Positions 6,976 to 14,607 of a stretch of DNA of 36,596 bases are shown piece after piece. Made by a program: the position numbers and the translations under genes. The number at the start of each line of letters is the position of its first letter. Position 1 is the stretch's first letter. Origin of the DNA: Pseudomonadota bacterium (GTDB taxonomy: Bacteria; Pseudomonadota; Gammaproteobacteria; Burkholderiales; SG8-39); NCBI GenBank assembly GCA_025352885.1, contig JANXRZ010000210.1, positions 1 through 36,596 on the forward strand, written 5' to 3'. The notes under the pieces are model-generated. The model was not told the origin of the DNA. It made no database searches and was given only the letters and a program-made list of their open reading frames with translations.

Positions 6976-8439
6976 CTACTGCTGCCGCAAGACCGCCAAG
7001 GGTTTGCGCGTGCCCAGGCTTTCGATGGTATCGACCAACTCCGTGTACTCGACCGGCTTTACCAGGTAAGCGTCGAACCCCACCTCCGCTGCGGCGGCCT
7101 TGTCGCTCTGCTGCCCATACCCGGTCATGGCGACGAGGCGGGTCGAGGCCAGGCCCGGAATCTCACGCATGCGCCTTGCGACCTCGTAGCCGCTCATGCC
7201 GGGCAGGCCGATGTCGAGCAGGATCACATCGGGCGCCTCTTCCAGGGCAAGCTCCAGTGCTTGCGGTCCGTCATGCGCCGTTCGCAGCTTGTGCCCCGAA
7301 ACGCTGAGCAGGAGCGAGAGGCTCTCCGCCGCATCCACTACCAGGATGCTGCGCGGGTCGAGCGATTGCGAAGTCACCTTGACCGCCTGCACCGGCGCGA
7401 TCGCGTTCTCCGGCATCGGTAGCGACACGACGAACTCGCTTCCCTGGCCGGGGCCCGCACTGGTCGCGGTAACCGTGCCGCCATGCATTGCCGCGATGCG
7501 CTTCACCAGAGTGAGACCGATGCCCAGGCCCCCTTCGGCCCGGTCGAGCGCGCGGTCGCCCTGAACGAACATGTCGAACGCATTCTCGATCAGGTCCCGG
7601 GTCATGCCGATGCCGTTGTCGGTGACGCGGATGTAGAGGCGGCCCCCGGCGCGCTCGAGCCGCACTGCGATCTTGCCGCCCGGCGGCGTGTACTTGCCTG
7701 CATTGGTCAGCAGGTTGACGAGCAACTGCGAGAGGCGGATGGGGTCCCCGGTAAACGGCACTTCTTCGCCGGGTGCATGCATCTCGAGGAAGTGACCGCC
7801 TGATTCGAGCGTCGGGCGCATCGATTCGACGGTCGAGGCCACCACCGCCTTGAGGTCCAGGCGCACCCGCTCGAGCAGGATCTTGCCGCTCGTGATGCGG
7901 CTCACATCGAGCAAGTCATCCACCAGGTGGGCGAGATGGTCGACCTGCCGCCCGATCATCTGGCGGCACCAGATGATCTGCGGCGAGCCCTCCTCCCTTT
8001 CGAGCACGGCGACCGCGTTGCGGATCGGCGCGAGCGGGTTGCGCAGCTCGTGGGCGAGCATGGCGATGAATTCGTTGATGCGCTTTCCTTCAGTCTCGAG
8101 TTCCATCACCCGGCGGTTCTCCGACAGGTCGCGCGCCACCATCGCGAAGCCGCGCATGGTGCCGTCGTCCGCGCGCAGCGCCGTGATGACCGAGTAGGCC
8201 CAGAAGCGCGAGCCGCTGCGCTTCATGCGCCAGCCGGTTTCCTCCGCGAAACCGATGCCGCGCGCCATGTCGAGGTGCTGCTGCGGCCTGCCGCCGAGGA
8301 TCTCGTTGCGCGGATAGAAGAGCGCGAAATTCTGGCCGATGACCTCGTCGTTCTTGAATCCCGCGACCCGCTCCGCCCCTGCGTTCCAGCTGACGATAGT
8401 TCCTGCCGGGTCGAGCAGGAAGATCGCATGGTCCTTCAC
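6976..8439 (-). CDS. PAS-HisKA-HATPase-receiver kinase, C-terminal part of a gene split by an amber codon
   Basis: The 487-residue frame (from GTG 8439) has a PAS domain (1-110), HisKA with H130 in HELRNPLAP, HATPase_c (N box LLTNAGKY, GLGIGLT) and a receiver (about 365-480). It is in frame with the PAS-containing frame just upstream. A TAG at 8485-8487 is followed by coding-like residues ALRQSEETFRLLIEG, so the two were one protein. The receiver begins ILVVDAAESL where the family has VVDDNxDAAESL. Four residues, including one of the metal-binding acidic pair, are missing. Phosphotransfer to LLDIGLPG is therefore doubtful. Whether the C-terminal part is translated separately from GTG 8439 is unclear because no strong ribosome-binding site is seen. 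Confidence 0.75.
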   Translation of the reverse strand: MKDHAIFLLDPAGTIVSWNAGAERVAGFKNDEVIGQNFALFYPRNEILGGRPQQHLDMARGIGFAEETGWRMKRSGSRFWAYSVITALRADDGTMRGFAMVARDLSENRRVMELETEGKRINEFIAMLAHELRNPLAPIRNAVAVLEREEGSPQIIWCRQMIGRQVDHLAHLVDDLLDVSRITSGKILLERVRLDLKAVVASTVESMRPTLESGGHFLEMHAPGEEVPFTGDPIRLSQLLVNLLTNAGKYTPPGGKIAVRLERAGGRLYIRVTDNGIGMTRDLIENAFDMFVQGDRALDRAEGGLGIGLTLVKRIAAMHGGTVTATSAGPGQGSEFVVSLPMPENAIAPVQAVKVTSQSLDPRSILVVDAAESLSLLLSVSGHKLRTAHDGPQALELALEEAPDVILLDIGLPGMSGYEVARRMREIPGLASTRLVAMTGYGQQSDKAAAAEVGFDAYLVKPVEYTELVDTIESLGTRKPLAVLRQQ

Positions 8440-8484
8440 GCCCTCGATGAGCAGGCGGAACGTTTCCTCGCTCTGGCGCAGTGC

Positions 8485-8907
8485 CTATTCCTGGTTGCGC
8501 CGCTCGGTGAGGTCCCGCGTGATCTTCGAGAAACCGATCAGCTCGCCGCTTGCCGAGCGCAGCGCCGTGATGATCACGTTCGCCCAGAAGCGAGAGCCGT
8601 CCTTGCGCAGGCGCCAGCCTTCGTCCTCGAAACGGCCAAGCTCTTTCGCCCGCTCGAGCTCGACGTCCGGCCAGCCCTTGGCGATCGCTTCGGGAGGGTA
8701 GAAGCGCGAGAAGTGGTGGCCGATTATTTCGGATCCGGCATAGCCCTTGATGCGCTGGGCGCCGGCGTTCCACGACGAAACGATACCCGCCGGGTTGAGC
8801 ATGAATATTGCGTAGTCGGTGACCCCCTCGACGAGCGCACGGAACAATTCCGCATCGCCGACTTTAGAGTCCCGCGGCTGCAGGGCTGGAGACGAGTGGA
8901 CTGGCAT
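8485..8907 (-). pseudogene. PAS-domain N-terminal fragment of the split hybrid kinase
   Basis: From ATG 8907 this frame encodes 140 residues ending in LTERRNQE before an amber stop. It holds one complete PAS domain with the WNAGAQRIKGY and FYPPE segments typical of soil hybrid kinases. The following PAS domain continues in the same frame after the stop. A single change of GAG (Glu) to TAG would explain the break, since relatives usually read RNQEEALRQSEE here (from memory). The product may be a stand-alone PAS protein, a readthrough product or a relic. The start is preceded by the hexamer TAACAT (minus strand, 8918-8923), giving a very short leader, and by the TGTAGG dyad. Confidence 0.65.
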
Positions 8908-8917
8908 TATCGCGGCG

Positions 8918-8963
8918 ATGTTAGAGCAACATGCCGCTGCTGGATGTAGGGCTTGCACCTACA
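8918..8963 (-). promoter_or_regulatory. Dyad TGTAGG-N7-CCTACA and TAACAT hexamer upstream of the split kinase
   Basis: TGTAGG (8945-8950) and CCTACA (8958-8963) are a perfect 6-bp inverted repeat with seven bases between. Reading leftwards, 21 nt separate the proximal half-site from TAACAT (8923-8918). That is the same spacing as between CCTACA and TAAATT near 2839. Transcription would begin about four bases before ATG 8907, so the message would be nearly leaderless. No -35 consensus is present; the dyad occupies that position, as expected for an activator site. Confidence 0.55.
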
Positions 8964-8979
8964 CCGGAACTGCCCCTAG

Positions 8980-9690
8980 TTACCTCCCCAGCGTGCCCCC
9001 AGCGGCGCCCTTTTTCTTCTTTTTGCCAATTTTGGGACGCTGGTACTGCGTAAGCATGGCCACGTCGCGCTCGAATGGGTCACGGCGCACAAGGAGGCGG
9101 ATCTGCGGCTTTGTCACTATCGGAAAATGCCGGATTTCATCGAGTTTTTCCGCGATGCGCCATGCGCCTTCCTCGCCGGTGAGCCAGTCGACCGGGTCCG
9201 CGCGACGCAGGTCGTACGGCACTGAGTATTCGCGCAGCGACTTGTAATCGCGCCGGTTCGAGTACTCGTGCATGTAAGAGAGGGCCAGTTCCCGCAGGGT
9301 GCGGTAAATCGGGTCCCGCCAGCGCAGGTCAGGCCCGTTGGTCTTCGAGATGCAGCCCCAGTGCCCGTTGCGGCGGAAAAGGGCGACAACGTGATCGGAA
9401 TCGTTGACCGCGCGCAGATCGAACAGCAGCGGCGGCTCACCGTGCACCCAGAGGGCTGCCGCGGCAACCAGCGCGCCCTCGATGCAGTGCGCGCGGTTGT
9501 CACGCAGGACCATGCGCACGGTTGCGCAGGAGTCCCCGTCGAGCTCGAAGTTCTGCGGCATCTTGAGCAGGTAGGACTGGATCTTCTCCGGGCTCGACAG
9601 GCGCCGGAGCACCGCGAATTCGGCGCGCGTGAGGCCCAGGTCGTTGAACGTCGCCCGGCGCTTGGTCCTCAACGAAGCTGCGGCCGGCAT
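8980..9690 (-). CDS. Hypothetical protein with a Cys-His transglutaminase-like pattern, last gene of the catabolic operon
   Basis: The 236-residue soluble protein is not one I can name. Around residues 68-76 it has AHCIEGALV, and about 30 residues on DSDHVVALF, followed by NGHWG. This arrangement resembles the catalytic Cys and His strands of transglutaminase/papain-like folds, but an Asp partner is not clear. Residues 219-236 form a lysine-rich tail (GKKKKKG). It starts one base after the Bug receptor's stop, so it is translationally coupled to the operon. A role in processing an amide substrate would fit the neighbours but is speculation. Confidence 0.7.
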   Translation of the reverse strand: MPAAASLRTKRRATFNDLGLTRAEFAVLRRLSSPEKIQSYLLKMPQNFELDGDSCATVRMVLRDNRAHCIEGALVAAAALWVHGEPPLLFDLRAVNDSDHVVALFRRNGHWGCISKTNGPDLRWRDPIYRTLRELALSYMHEYSNRRDYKSLREYSVPYDLRRADPVDWLTGEEGAWRIAEKLDEIRHFPIVTKPQIRLLVRRDPFERDVAMLTQYQRPKIGKKKKKGAAGGTLGR

Positions 9691-9691
9691 C

Positions 9692-10669
9692 TCAGTCGAC
9701 TTTCACGTTCGCGCGGCGGATGACCTGCGCCCACTTCGGGGTCTCCCTGCGCACGAGCGCCGCAAAGTCCTGCGAGGAGCCGCCATCGATTTCCGTGTCG
9801 AGCGCCTTGTAGCGCTCGATGAGCACCGGCGAGGACAGCGCCTTGGGGATCTCGGCCGAGAGGCGCGAGAGCACTTCCTTCGGCATGCCGGCCGGACCGA
9901 TCACCCCGCCCCAGGCCACCGTTTCATAACCAGGCACGCCGGCCTCCGCAACGGTCGGCAGGTCCGGGAATACCGGCGAGCGCCGCGGCCCTGAAACGGC
10001 GATGCCCCTCACGCGCCCGGACTTCGCGTGCGGGCCGATCGAGGAGATGTTGTCGAACATCATCTGCGCGTTGCCTGCGATGAGGTCGTTGATGCCCTGC
10101 GGGCTGCCGCGGTACGGCACGTGCAGGATGAAAGTGCCGGTCATCGATTTGAAGAGTTCGCCACCCAAGTGCCCGGTCGTGCCGTTGCCGCCAGAGGCCA
10201 TCGCAAGCTTGCCGGGATTGGCTTTGGCATAGGCGATGAGCTGCGGGACCGTGCGGACCGGCAGGTCGTTGTTGACCGCGAGCAGGTTGAACACGCGAAT
10301 CGTGTTCGAAACGAGCGTGAGGTCCTTCTCGACGTCGTAGGGCACCTTGTCGAGAAGCGTCTGGACGACCGACAGCGACACGATGTTGCCGTAGCCCAGC
10401 GTGTAGCCGTCGGGTGCAGCGCGCGCGATCTCGGCCGTGCCGATCGTGAAGGAGGCGCCGGGTTTGTTGTCCACGACGATGGCGACGCCCATCTGGCGGG
10501 ACAACTCGGCGGTCATCAGGCGCATGAGGACGTCCGGCGAGCCGCCGGCGGCCGAAGGCACGATGAAGCGGATCGGCTTCTCGGGCCAGGCGGCGAGCGC
10601 CGTGGGAGCGAGAAGCGCCGAGGCGAGCAGCGCACCCGCGAGCGCGCCGGAACTCGTCCGGGTGCCCAT
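9692..10669 (-). CDS. Bug-family (TctC-like) periplasmic substrate-binding protein 1
   Basis: Bug proteins are periplasmic receptors of tripartite tricarboxylate-type uptake systems, greatly expanded in Burkholderiales. From ATG 10669 the protein is 325 residues, with a signal peptide ending near LLAPTALA. The mature part starts WPEKPIRFIVPSAAGGSPD, the usual first strand and ligand loop, and later has GTTGHLGGELF and the VPYRGSPQGINDLIAG segment. A TTG at 10681, overlapping the upstream stop as TTGA, is an alternative start. It follows the isochorismatase-family gene and precedes the unknown protein, both tightly spaced. No TctA/TctB genes are present, so it must share a distant transporter or act as a sensor. 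Ligand unknown. Confidence 0.9.
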   Translation of the reverse strand: MGTRTSSGALAGALLASALLAPTALAAWPEKPIRFIVPSAAGGSPDVLMRLMTAELSRQMGVAIVVDNKPGASFTIGTAEIARAAPDGYTLGYGNIVSLSVVQTLLDKVPYDVEKDLTLVSNTIRVFNLLAVNNDLPVRTVPQLIAYAKANPGKLAMASGGNGTTGHLGGELFKSMTGTFILHVPYRGSPQGINDLIAGNAQMMFDNISSIGPHAKSGRVRGIAVSGPRRSPVFPDLPTVAEAGVPGYETVAWGGVIGPAGMPKEVLSRLSAEIPKALSSPVLIERYKALDTEIDGGSSQDFAALVRRETPKWAQVIRRANVKVD

Positions 10670-10677
10670 GCGGCGCT

Positions 10678-11367
10678 TCAAAGCGCTTTAGCCAGCGGCA
10701 GGCTTGCGATCTCGGCCAGGGCTTCCTGGAGGCTGCGCACCTCGCCCCAGCCGACTCGGATCATCTCGATCGCCGGGTCATGAAGGTGCGGAAGCGTCGT
10801 GCCGGTAGCGTCCTCGACCACGATCGGTTTGTAGTCGCGGAAATTGGCGTCCTTGGAGGTGGCGGCAACGCACTGGTTGGTGAGCACGCCGCAAAAGAGG
10901 ACGGTGTCCGCCTTCAGGCCGCGCAGGATGCCGTCCAGGTTCGTGTTGAAAAAGGCGCTGAGCCGCGTCTTGTCAATGATCCAGTCGCCCGGCGCGATGC
11001 CGAGCCCGTCGAGAATCGCCGCCCCCCACGTCCCCTGCCGAAGGCCGCCGTCCTTGAGGAAAGGCCGCAGCTGGAAGAAGACCCCGCCGTCAGTGCCGTC
11101 GCGAAAGCCGTGGCGCGTCCAGATGACCGGGATTCCTTTGGCCCGGGCCGCGGCCACCAGCCGGCGCGTCGGCTCGATGGTTCGCTGCATGTGCGAGACA
11201 TCGACGCCGGATTTGGCATACCAGCCGTCCGCGTGGAGGAAGTCGTTCTGCGGGTCGATGACCACGAGCGCCGTGCTGGAAGGCACGAGCTTCCACCGGG
11301 CGAGCGAGAAGGGGTCGACGCGGTCGGCTGGAAGGGGTGCGAGGGTGGTGGCGCCTGCTGCAGTCAT
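10678..11367 (-). CDS. Isochorismatase-family cysteine amidohydrolase (N-carbamoyl hydrolase-like)
   Basis: The 229-residue protein has the full triad of this family: D38 in VVIDPQND, K133 in DKTR and the nucleophile C166 in GVLTNQCV. The DKTRLSAFFNTNL stretch resembles carbamoyl-group hydrolases of the RutB, biuret hydrolase and N-carbamoylsarcosine amidase type more than true isochorismatases. Such enzymes release ammonia and CO2 from N-carbamoyl compounds, the products of hydantoin ring opening. The operon also encodes HyuA and HyuB, so this is a plausible second step (inference). ATG 11367 was chosen because residues upstream of it do not belong to the fold. It lies 19 bases after the acyl-CoA dehydrogenase gene. 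Confidence 0.87.
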   Translation of the reverse strand: MTAAGATTLAPLPADRVDPFSLARWKLVPSSTALVVIDPQNDFLHADGWYAKSGVDVSHMQRTIEPTRRLVAAARAKGIPVIWTRHGFRDGTDGGVFFQLRPFLKDGGLRQGTWGAAILDGLGIAPGDWIIDKTRLSAFFNTNLDGILRGLKADTVLFCGVLTNQCVAATSKDANFRDYKPIVVEDATGTTLPHLHDPAIEMIRVGWGEVRSLQEALAEIASLPLAKAL

Positions 11368-11386
11368 GGCTTCTCCGGTAGCGGAC

Positions 11387-12532
11387 TCAAGGCCGCTGCG
11401 AGAACGTCCGTTCGAAGACGCCCTCGGCAATGCGGTTCTTGAGGATTTCGATCGAGCCGCCGGCAATCATCCAGCCCCGGCAGCGGCGCAAACAGTATTC
11501 CACAAGGTCTTCCTGGCTGTATCCGGCGCCCCCCATGACCTGCAAAGCCTCGCTGGCGACGTCGAACCCGGCCTGGTTGCAAAAGGCCTTGGCGATGGCG
11601 GTTTCGTCCGCAGACGGCAACCCCCGGTCGGCGTTGGCCGCCGCGCGGTAAAGAAGCAGCTGCCCGGCATCGAGCTTCATTTTCATATCGGCAAACTTCC
11701 ATTGCAGGCCCTGGAATTCGCACAGGAGCCGCCCGAACTGCTTTCTTTGCATCGCCCACTGGCGCGCCGCCTCGAACGCGTAGCGGCCGAGCGCGAGCGA
11801 GCGCGCCGTGTTGCCGATGCGCTCCACGTTGAACCCGGCGATCTGCTTCTTGAAGCCGCCTTCCTTCAGCACGACCATTTCAGGGGGCACATGGACATTG
11901 TCGAAATAAAGCTGCGTCCATTCCTCGCCCGACATGAACGCGGAAGGCGGGCCGCGCCTCAAGCCTTCGGCCTTCGTGTCGATGAGGACGGAGCCGATGC
12001 CGCCGACGCCGAGTCCGAACCGCACGTAGGCGAGGATGACGTCCGCATAGCCCGAATGCGTCACGAAAACCTTGCTGCCGTTGATGCGCCAGCCGTCGCC
12101 GTCGGCCTTCGCAGTCGTCGTGAGGTCCGTCACAGCGCTGCCTGCATCGGGCTCGGTCATGCCGACCGAGATCACCGCCTTGCCCGCAAGGATGCGCGAG
12201 AGATAGCGCTCTTTCTGCAGCGGCGTGCCGTATTGGGCCAGCACGCGCACCGGCCCGAAGTTGCCGGCCTGCACCACGTCGGCACTGCGTGGGCACACCG
12301 AGGCGATTGCTTCGATCGCAATGACGGCATCCATGAGCGTGCCGTCCTGCCCGCCGTCTGCTTCCGGCATCGTGATGCCCAGCAGGCCTTGTCCCGCCAT
12401 GAGTTCCGCTACGTCCCAAGGATGCGCCGGGTCATGCGCCCGCACGAGCCTGCCTGCGGCGAGGTATTTTTCGGCGAAACGGCGCACGGAGTCACGGAAC
12501 TGCGTTTGCTCAGGCGTGAATTCGAAGTTCAT
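11387..12532 (-). CDS. Acyl-CoA dehydrogenase-family flavoprotein lacking the usual C-terminal catalytic glutamate
   Basis: The 381-residue protein has the three-part acyl-CoA dehydrogenase layout: an N-terminal helical domain, a beta domain with MTEPDAGSAVTDL (FAD/substrate loop) and INGSKVFVTHSG, and a C-terminal four-helix domain with QVMGGAGYSQEDLVE. These enzymes introduce an alpha-beta double bond into acyl-CoA. The C-terminal motif normally reads EGT, with Glu as the base. Here residues 358-360 are GGS. The base may be elsewhere, as in isovaleryl-CoA dehydrogenase, or the protein may work on an unusual substrate. The start at 12532 overlaps the upstream synthetase stop by ATGA, so the two are coupled. 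Confidence 0.9.
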   Translation of the reverse strand: MNFEFTPEQTQFRDSVRRFAEKYLAAGRLVRAHDPAHPWDVAELMAGQGLLGITMPEADGGQDGTLMDAVIAIEAIASVCPRSADVVQAGNFGPVRVLAQYGTPLQKERYLSRILAGKAVISVGMTEPDAGSAVTDLTTTAKADGDGWRINGSKVFVTHSGYADVILAYVRFGLGVGGIGSVLIDTKAEGLRRGPPSAFMSGEEWTQLYFDNVHVPPEMVVLKEGGFKKQIAGFNVERIGNTARSLALGRYAFEAARQWAMQRKQFGRLLCEFQGLQWKFADMKMKLDAGQLLLYRAAANADRGLPSADETAIAKAFCNQAGFDVASEALQVMGGAGYSQEDLVEYCLRRCRGWMIAGGSIEILKNRIAEGVFERTFSQRP

Positions 12533-14607
12533 GCGGCGGACCTGAGAACAACGACGCCGTCCACGGCCAGCACGCCGTCGGCGCGCACCATGAGCGGGTT
12601 GATCTCCGCCTCGAGTACCGGCGCGCCTTCGACGAGCGCAAGGCGCGAGAGGGCTGCGACGGCGCGGGCGAGGGCGGCGAGATCGCCTTCGGGCAGGTTG
12701 CGATAGCCGCGCAGCACGGCGAAGCCGCGCACCTTTCCAATCAGTTCGAGCGCCTGCGCTTCGGTGACCGGTGCGCATGCGAGCGCGGTGTCGCGATAGA
12801 TTTCCGCCAGTTGTCCGCCCATGCCGACGAGCACGACCGGGCCGATCATCGGATCGACCCGGTAGCCCACGATGGCTTCAGCGAGCCCTTCGGCCATTGC
12901 CTGCACGAGAACGCCGTCGATGCTGGCCGTCGGCGCGTTGGCCTTTACTGCCTCGATCATGTGCGCGACTTGCCGATCGAACGACGGCCGGTCCGGAATT
13001 CGGAGCGCGACGCCACCGACTTCCGTCTTGTGCAGGATGTCCTTCGAGAGGATTTTTGCGGCAACCGGGTAGGGCAGCGAGTGTGAATACCCGGGCGCAC
13101 GCGTCGCCTCGCGCGCTACGGTAGGGACGCCGAGCGCGGCAAACAGGGCCAGCGATTGCGCCTCGTCCAGGTCGCCTGTTCGCGCCAGGGCGGCCGGCCA
13201 AATCGGAGCAACGGCCGGTTGCGCATCTACCGGCGCGTGCCAGTTGAAGTACGCCGCGAGCGCATCGGCGCAGCCTTCCGGCGTGCGGAAGGCGGGCACG
13301 CCGGCTTCGGCGAGCAGGCGCAGGGAAGCTTCCGCGTTCGGTGCGAGAAAAGCCGCGAGCGGTTTCTCGCCGCGGGCCGCGCCGATGATCGGCCGCACGG
13401 CGAGGTCCGGATGAAACTGCGCCGACGATCCGACGACCGCCAGCACGCCGTCGCAGTCCGGATGCTCGAGCAGGGCCTCGAGGACCGCGCGGTATTTGTC
13501 GGCGGTCGCGGCCAGCGTGAGGTCGATGATGGGCGCGCTCCGGACAGCCACGCCCTTGTCTTTCAATGCGCCGATCAGGGAGGCGTCGGGCACGAGCGTG
13601 GCGATCCCGAGCGTGCCGAGCCGGTCGACCACGCTCGCGGCCCCTCCGCCGGTCGTGGTGACGACCGCGACGCGAGGTTGCCGGGTAAAGCCGGGCGGCT
13701 TGCGCCCCGTGAGCAGCGGGACGATCTCCACCAGCGTCTCGAGCATGTCGACGCGCACGATGCCGTTGTGGCGGAAGTACGCGTCGACCGCCGCATCGCT
13801 CCCCGCGAGCGCCCCGGTATGCGACTTTGCAAGCGCCTCGCCGAGCGCCGAGCGCCCGAGCTTGTAGGCGACGACCGCCTTGCCTCGCGCATGCGCAAGG
13901 CGCGCCGCACGCGCAAGGCTCGCTGCATCGCGGATCGTCTCGAGGAACAGCAGGATGACGCGCGTCTCTTCGTCGCTTGCAAGCATCTCGACGATCTCGC
14001 CCACGCCGAGGTCCGATTCGTTGCCTACCGAAACGAGCTTGGAAAACCCGAGACCGCGCGCCGCGCCCCGCGACATCAGCGTGCCGATCATCGTGCCGCT
14101 TTGCGAGACGACACTAGCGCTGCCGCGGGGCAGCGTGTCCATCTCGAAGATCGCATTGACGGTGATCGTCGCGCCGTTGGCCACGTTGGCGACACCGATC
14201 GAATTGGGGCCGATCACCCGCACGCCCAGGGCGCGCGCAGTCTCGATGAGCTTCCTCTCTCGCGCGGCTCCTTCTTCACCGGTTTCCGCAAACCCGTCGC
14301 TGTAAACAGTTGCGAGCGGCACGCCTCGCTTCGCGCAATCGCGCAGCACGCCCACGACCTGTGCGGCCGGCACCATGATGAACGCATGGTCGATGTCGCC
14401 CGGCGCATCTGCCAACGTCGGATATGCCTGCTCGCCGAGGATGTCCTTTCGCGACGGATTGATCGGGACGATCCGGCCGGTGTACCCGTGCTTCCTCATG
14501 AAGCGCTGCGGGCGCGCGGTGTTCTTGCCTGCATCGCCCGAGGCACCCACCAGCGCAACCGCGCGCGGCGCGAACAGGCATTCAGCGAGCGTGCGTCCGC
14601 GCTTCAC
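12529..14607 (-). CDS. ADP-forming acyl-CoA synthetase (fused alpha-beta, acetate-CoA ligase type)
   Basis: The enzyme makes acyl-CoA from a carboxylic acid, CoA and ATP through a phosphohistidine. The N-terminal CoA-binding domain shows PRAVALVGASGDAGKN near the start. The succinyl-CoA-ligase-like flavodoxin domain contains SQSGTMIG and the phosphohistidine motif SHTGALAGSD at about 255. The C-terminal third is an ATP-grasp domain with AAKILSKDILHKTEVGGV. From GTG 14607 it is 692 residues, overlapping the PrpD-family stop as GTGA; an upstream ATG at 14649 lies inside that gene and is less likely. Next to an acyl-CoA dehydrogenase it probably activates the acid that the operon degrades. Substrate not deducible. 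Confidence 0.88.
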   Translation of the reverse strand: MKRGRTLAECLFAPRAVALVGASGDAGKNTARPQRFMRKHGYTGRIVPINPSRKDILGEQAYPTLADAPGDIDHAFIMVPAAQVVGVLRDCAKRGVPLATVYSDGFAETGEEGAARERKLIETARALGVRVIGPNSIGVANVANGATITVNAIFEMDTLPRGSASVVSQSGTMIGTLMSRGAARGLGFSKLVSVGNESDLGVGEIVEMLASDEETRVILLFLETIRDAASLARAARLAHARGKAVVAYKLGRSALGEALAKSHTGALAGSDAAVDAYFRHNGIVRVDMLETLVEIVPLLTGRKPPGFTRQPRVAVVTTTGGGAASVVDRLGTLGIATLVPDASLIGALKDKGVAVRSAPIIDLTLAATADKYRAVLEALLEHPDCDGVLAVVGSSAQFHPDLAVRPIIGAARGEKPLAAFLAPNAEASLRLLAEAGVPAFRTPEGCADALAAYFNWHAPVDAQPAVAPIWPAALARTGDLDEAQSLALFAALGVPTVAREATRAPGYSHSLPYPVAAKILSKDILHKTEVGGVALRIPDRPSFDRQVAHMIEAVKANAPTASIDGVLVQAMAEGLAEAIVGYRVDPMIGPVVLVGMGGQLAEIYRDTALACAPVTEAQALELIGKVRGFAVLRGYRNLPEGDLAALARAVAALSRLALVEGAPVLEAEINPLMVRADGVLAVDGVVVLRSAA

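Noticed and set aside
6962..6978. Bidirectional terminator between the two convergent kinases
   Set aside because: Only 11 bases separate the stops and no stem-loop with a T-run is visible.
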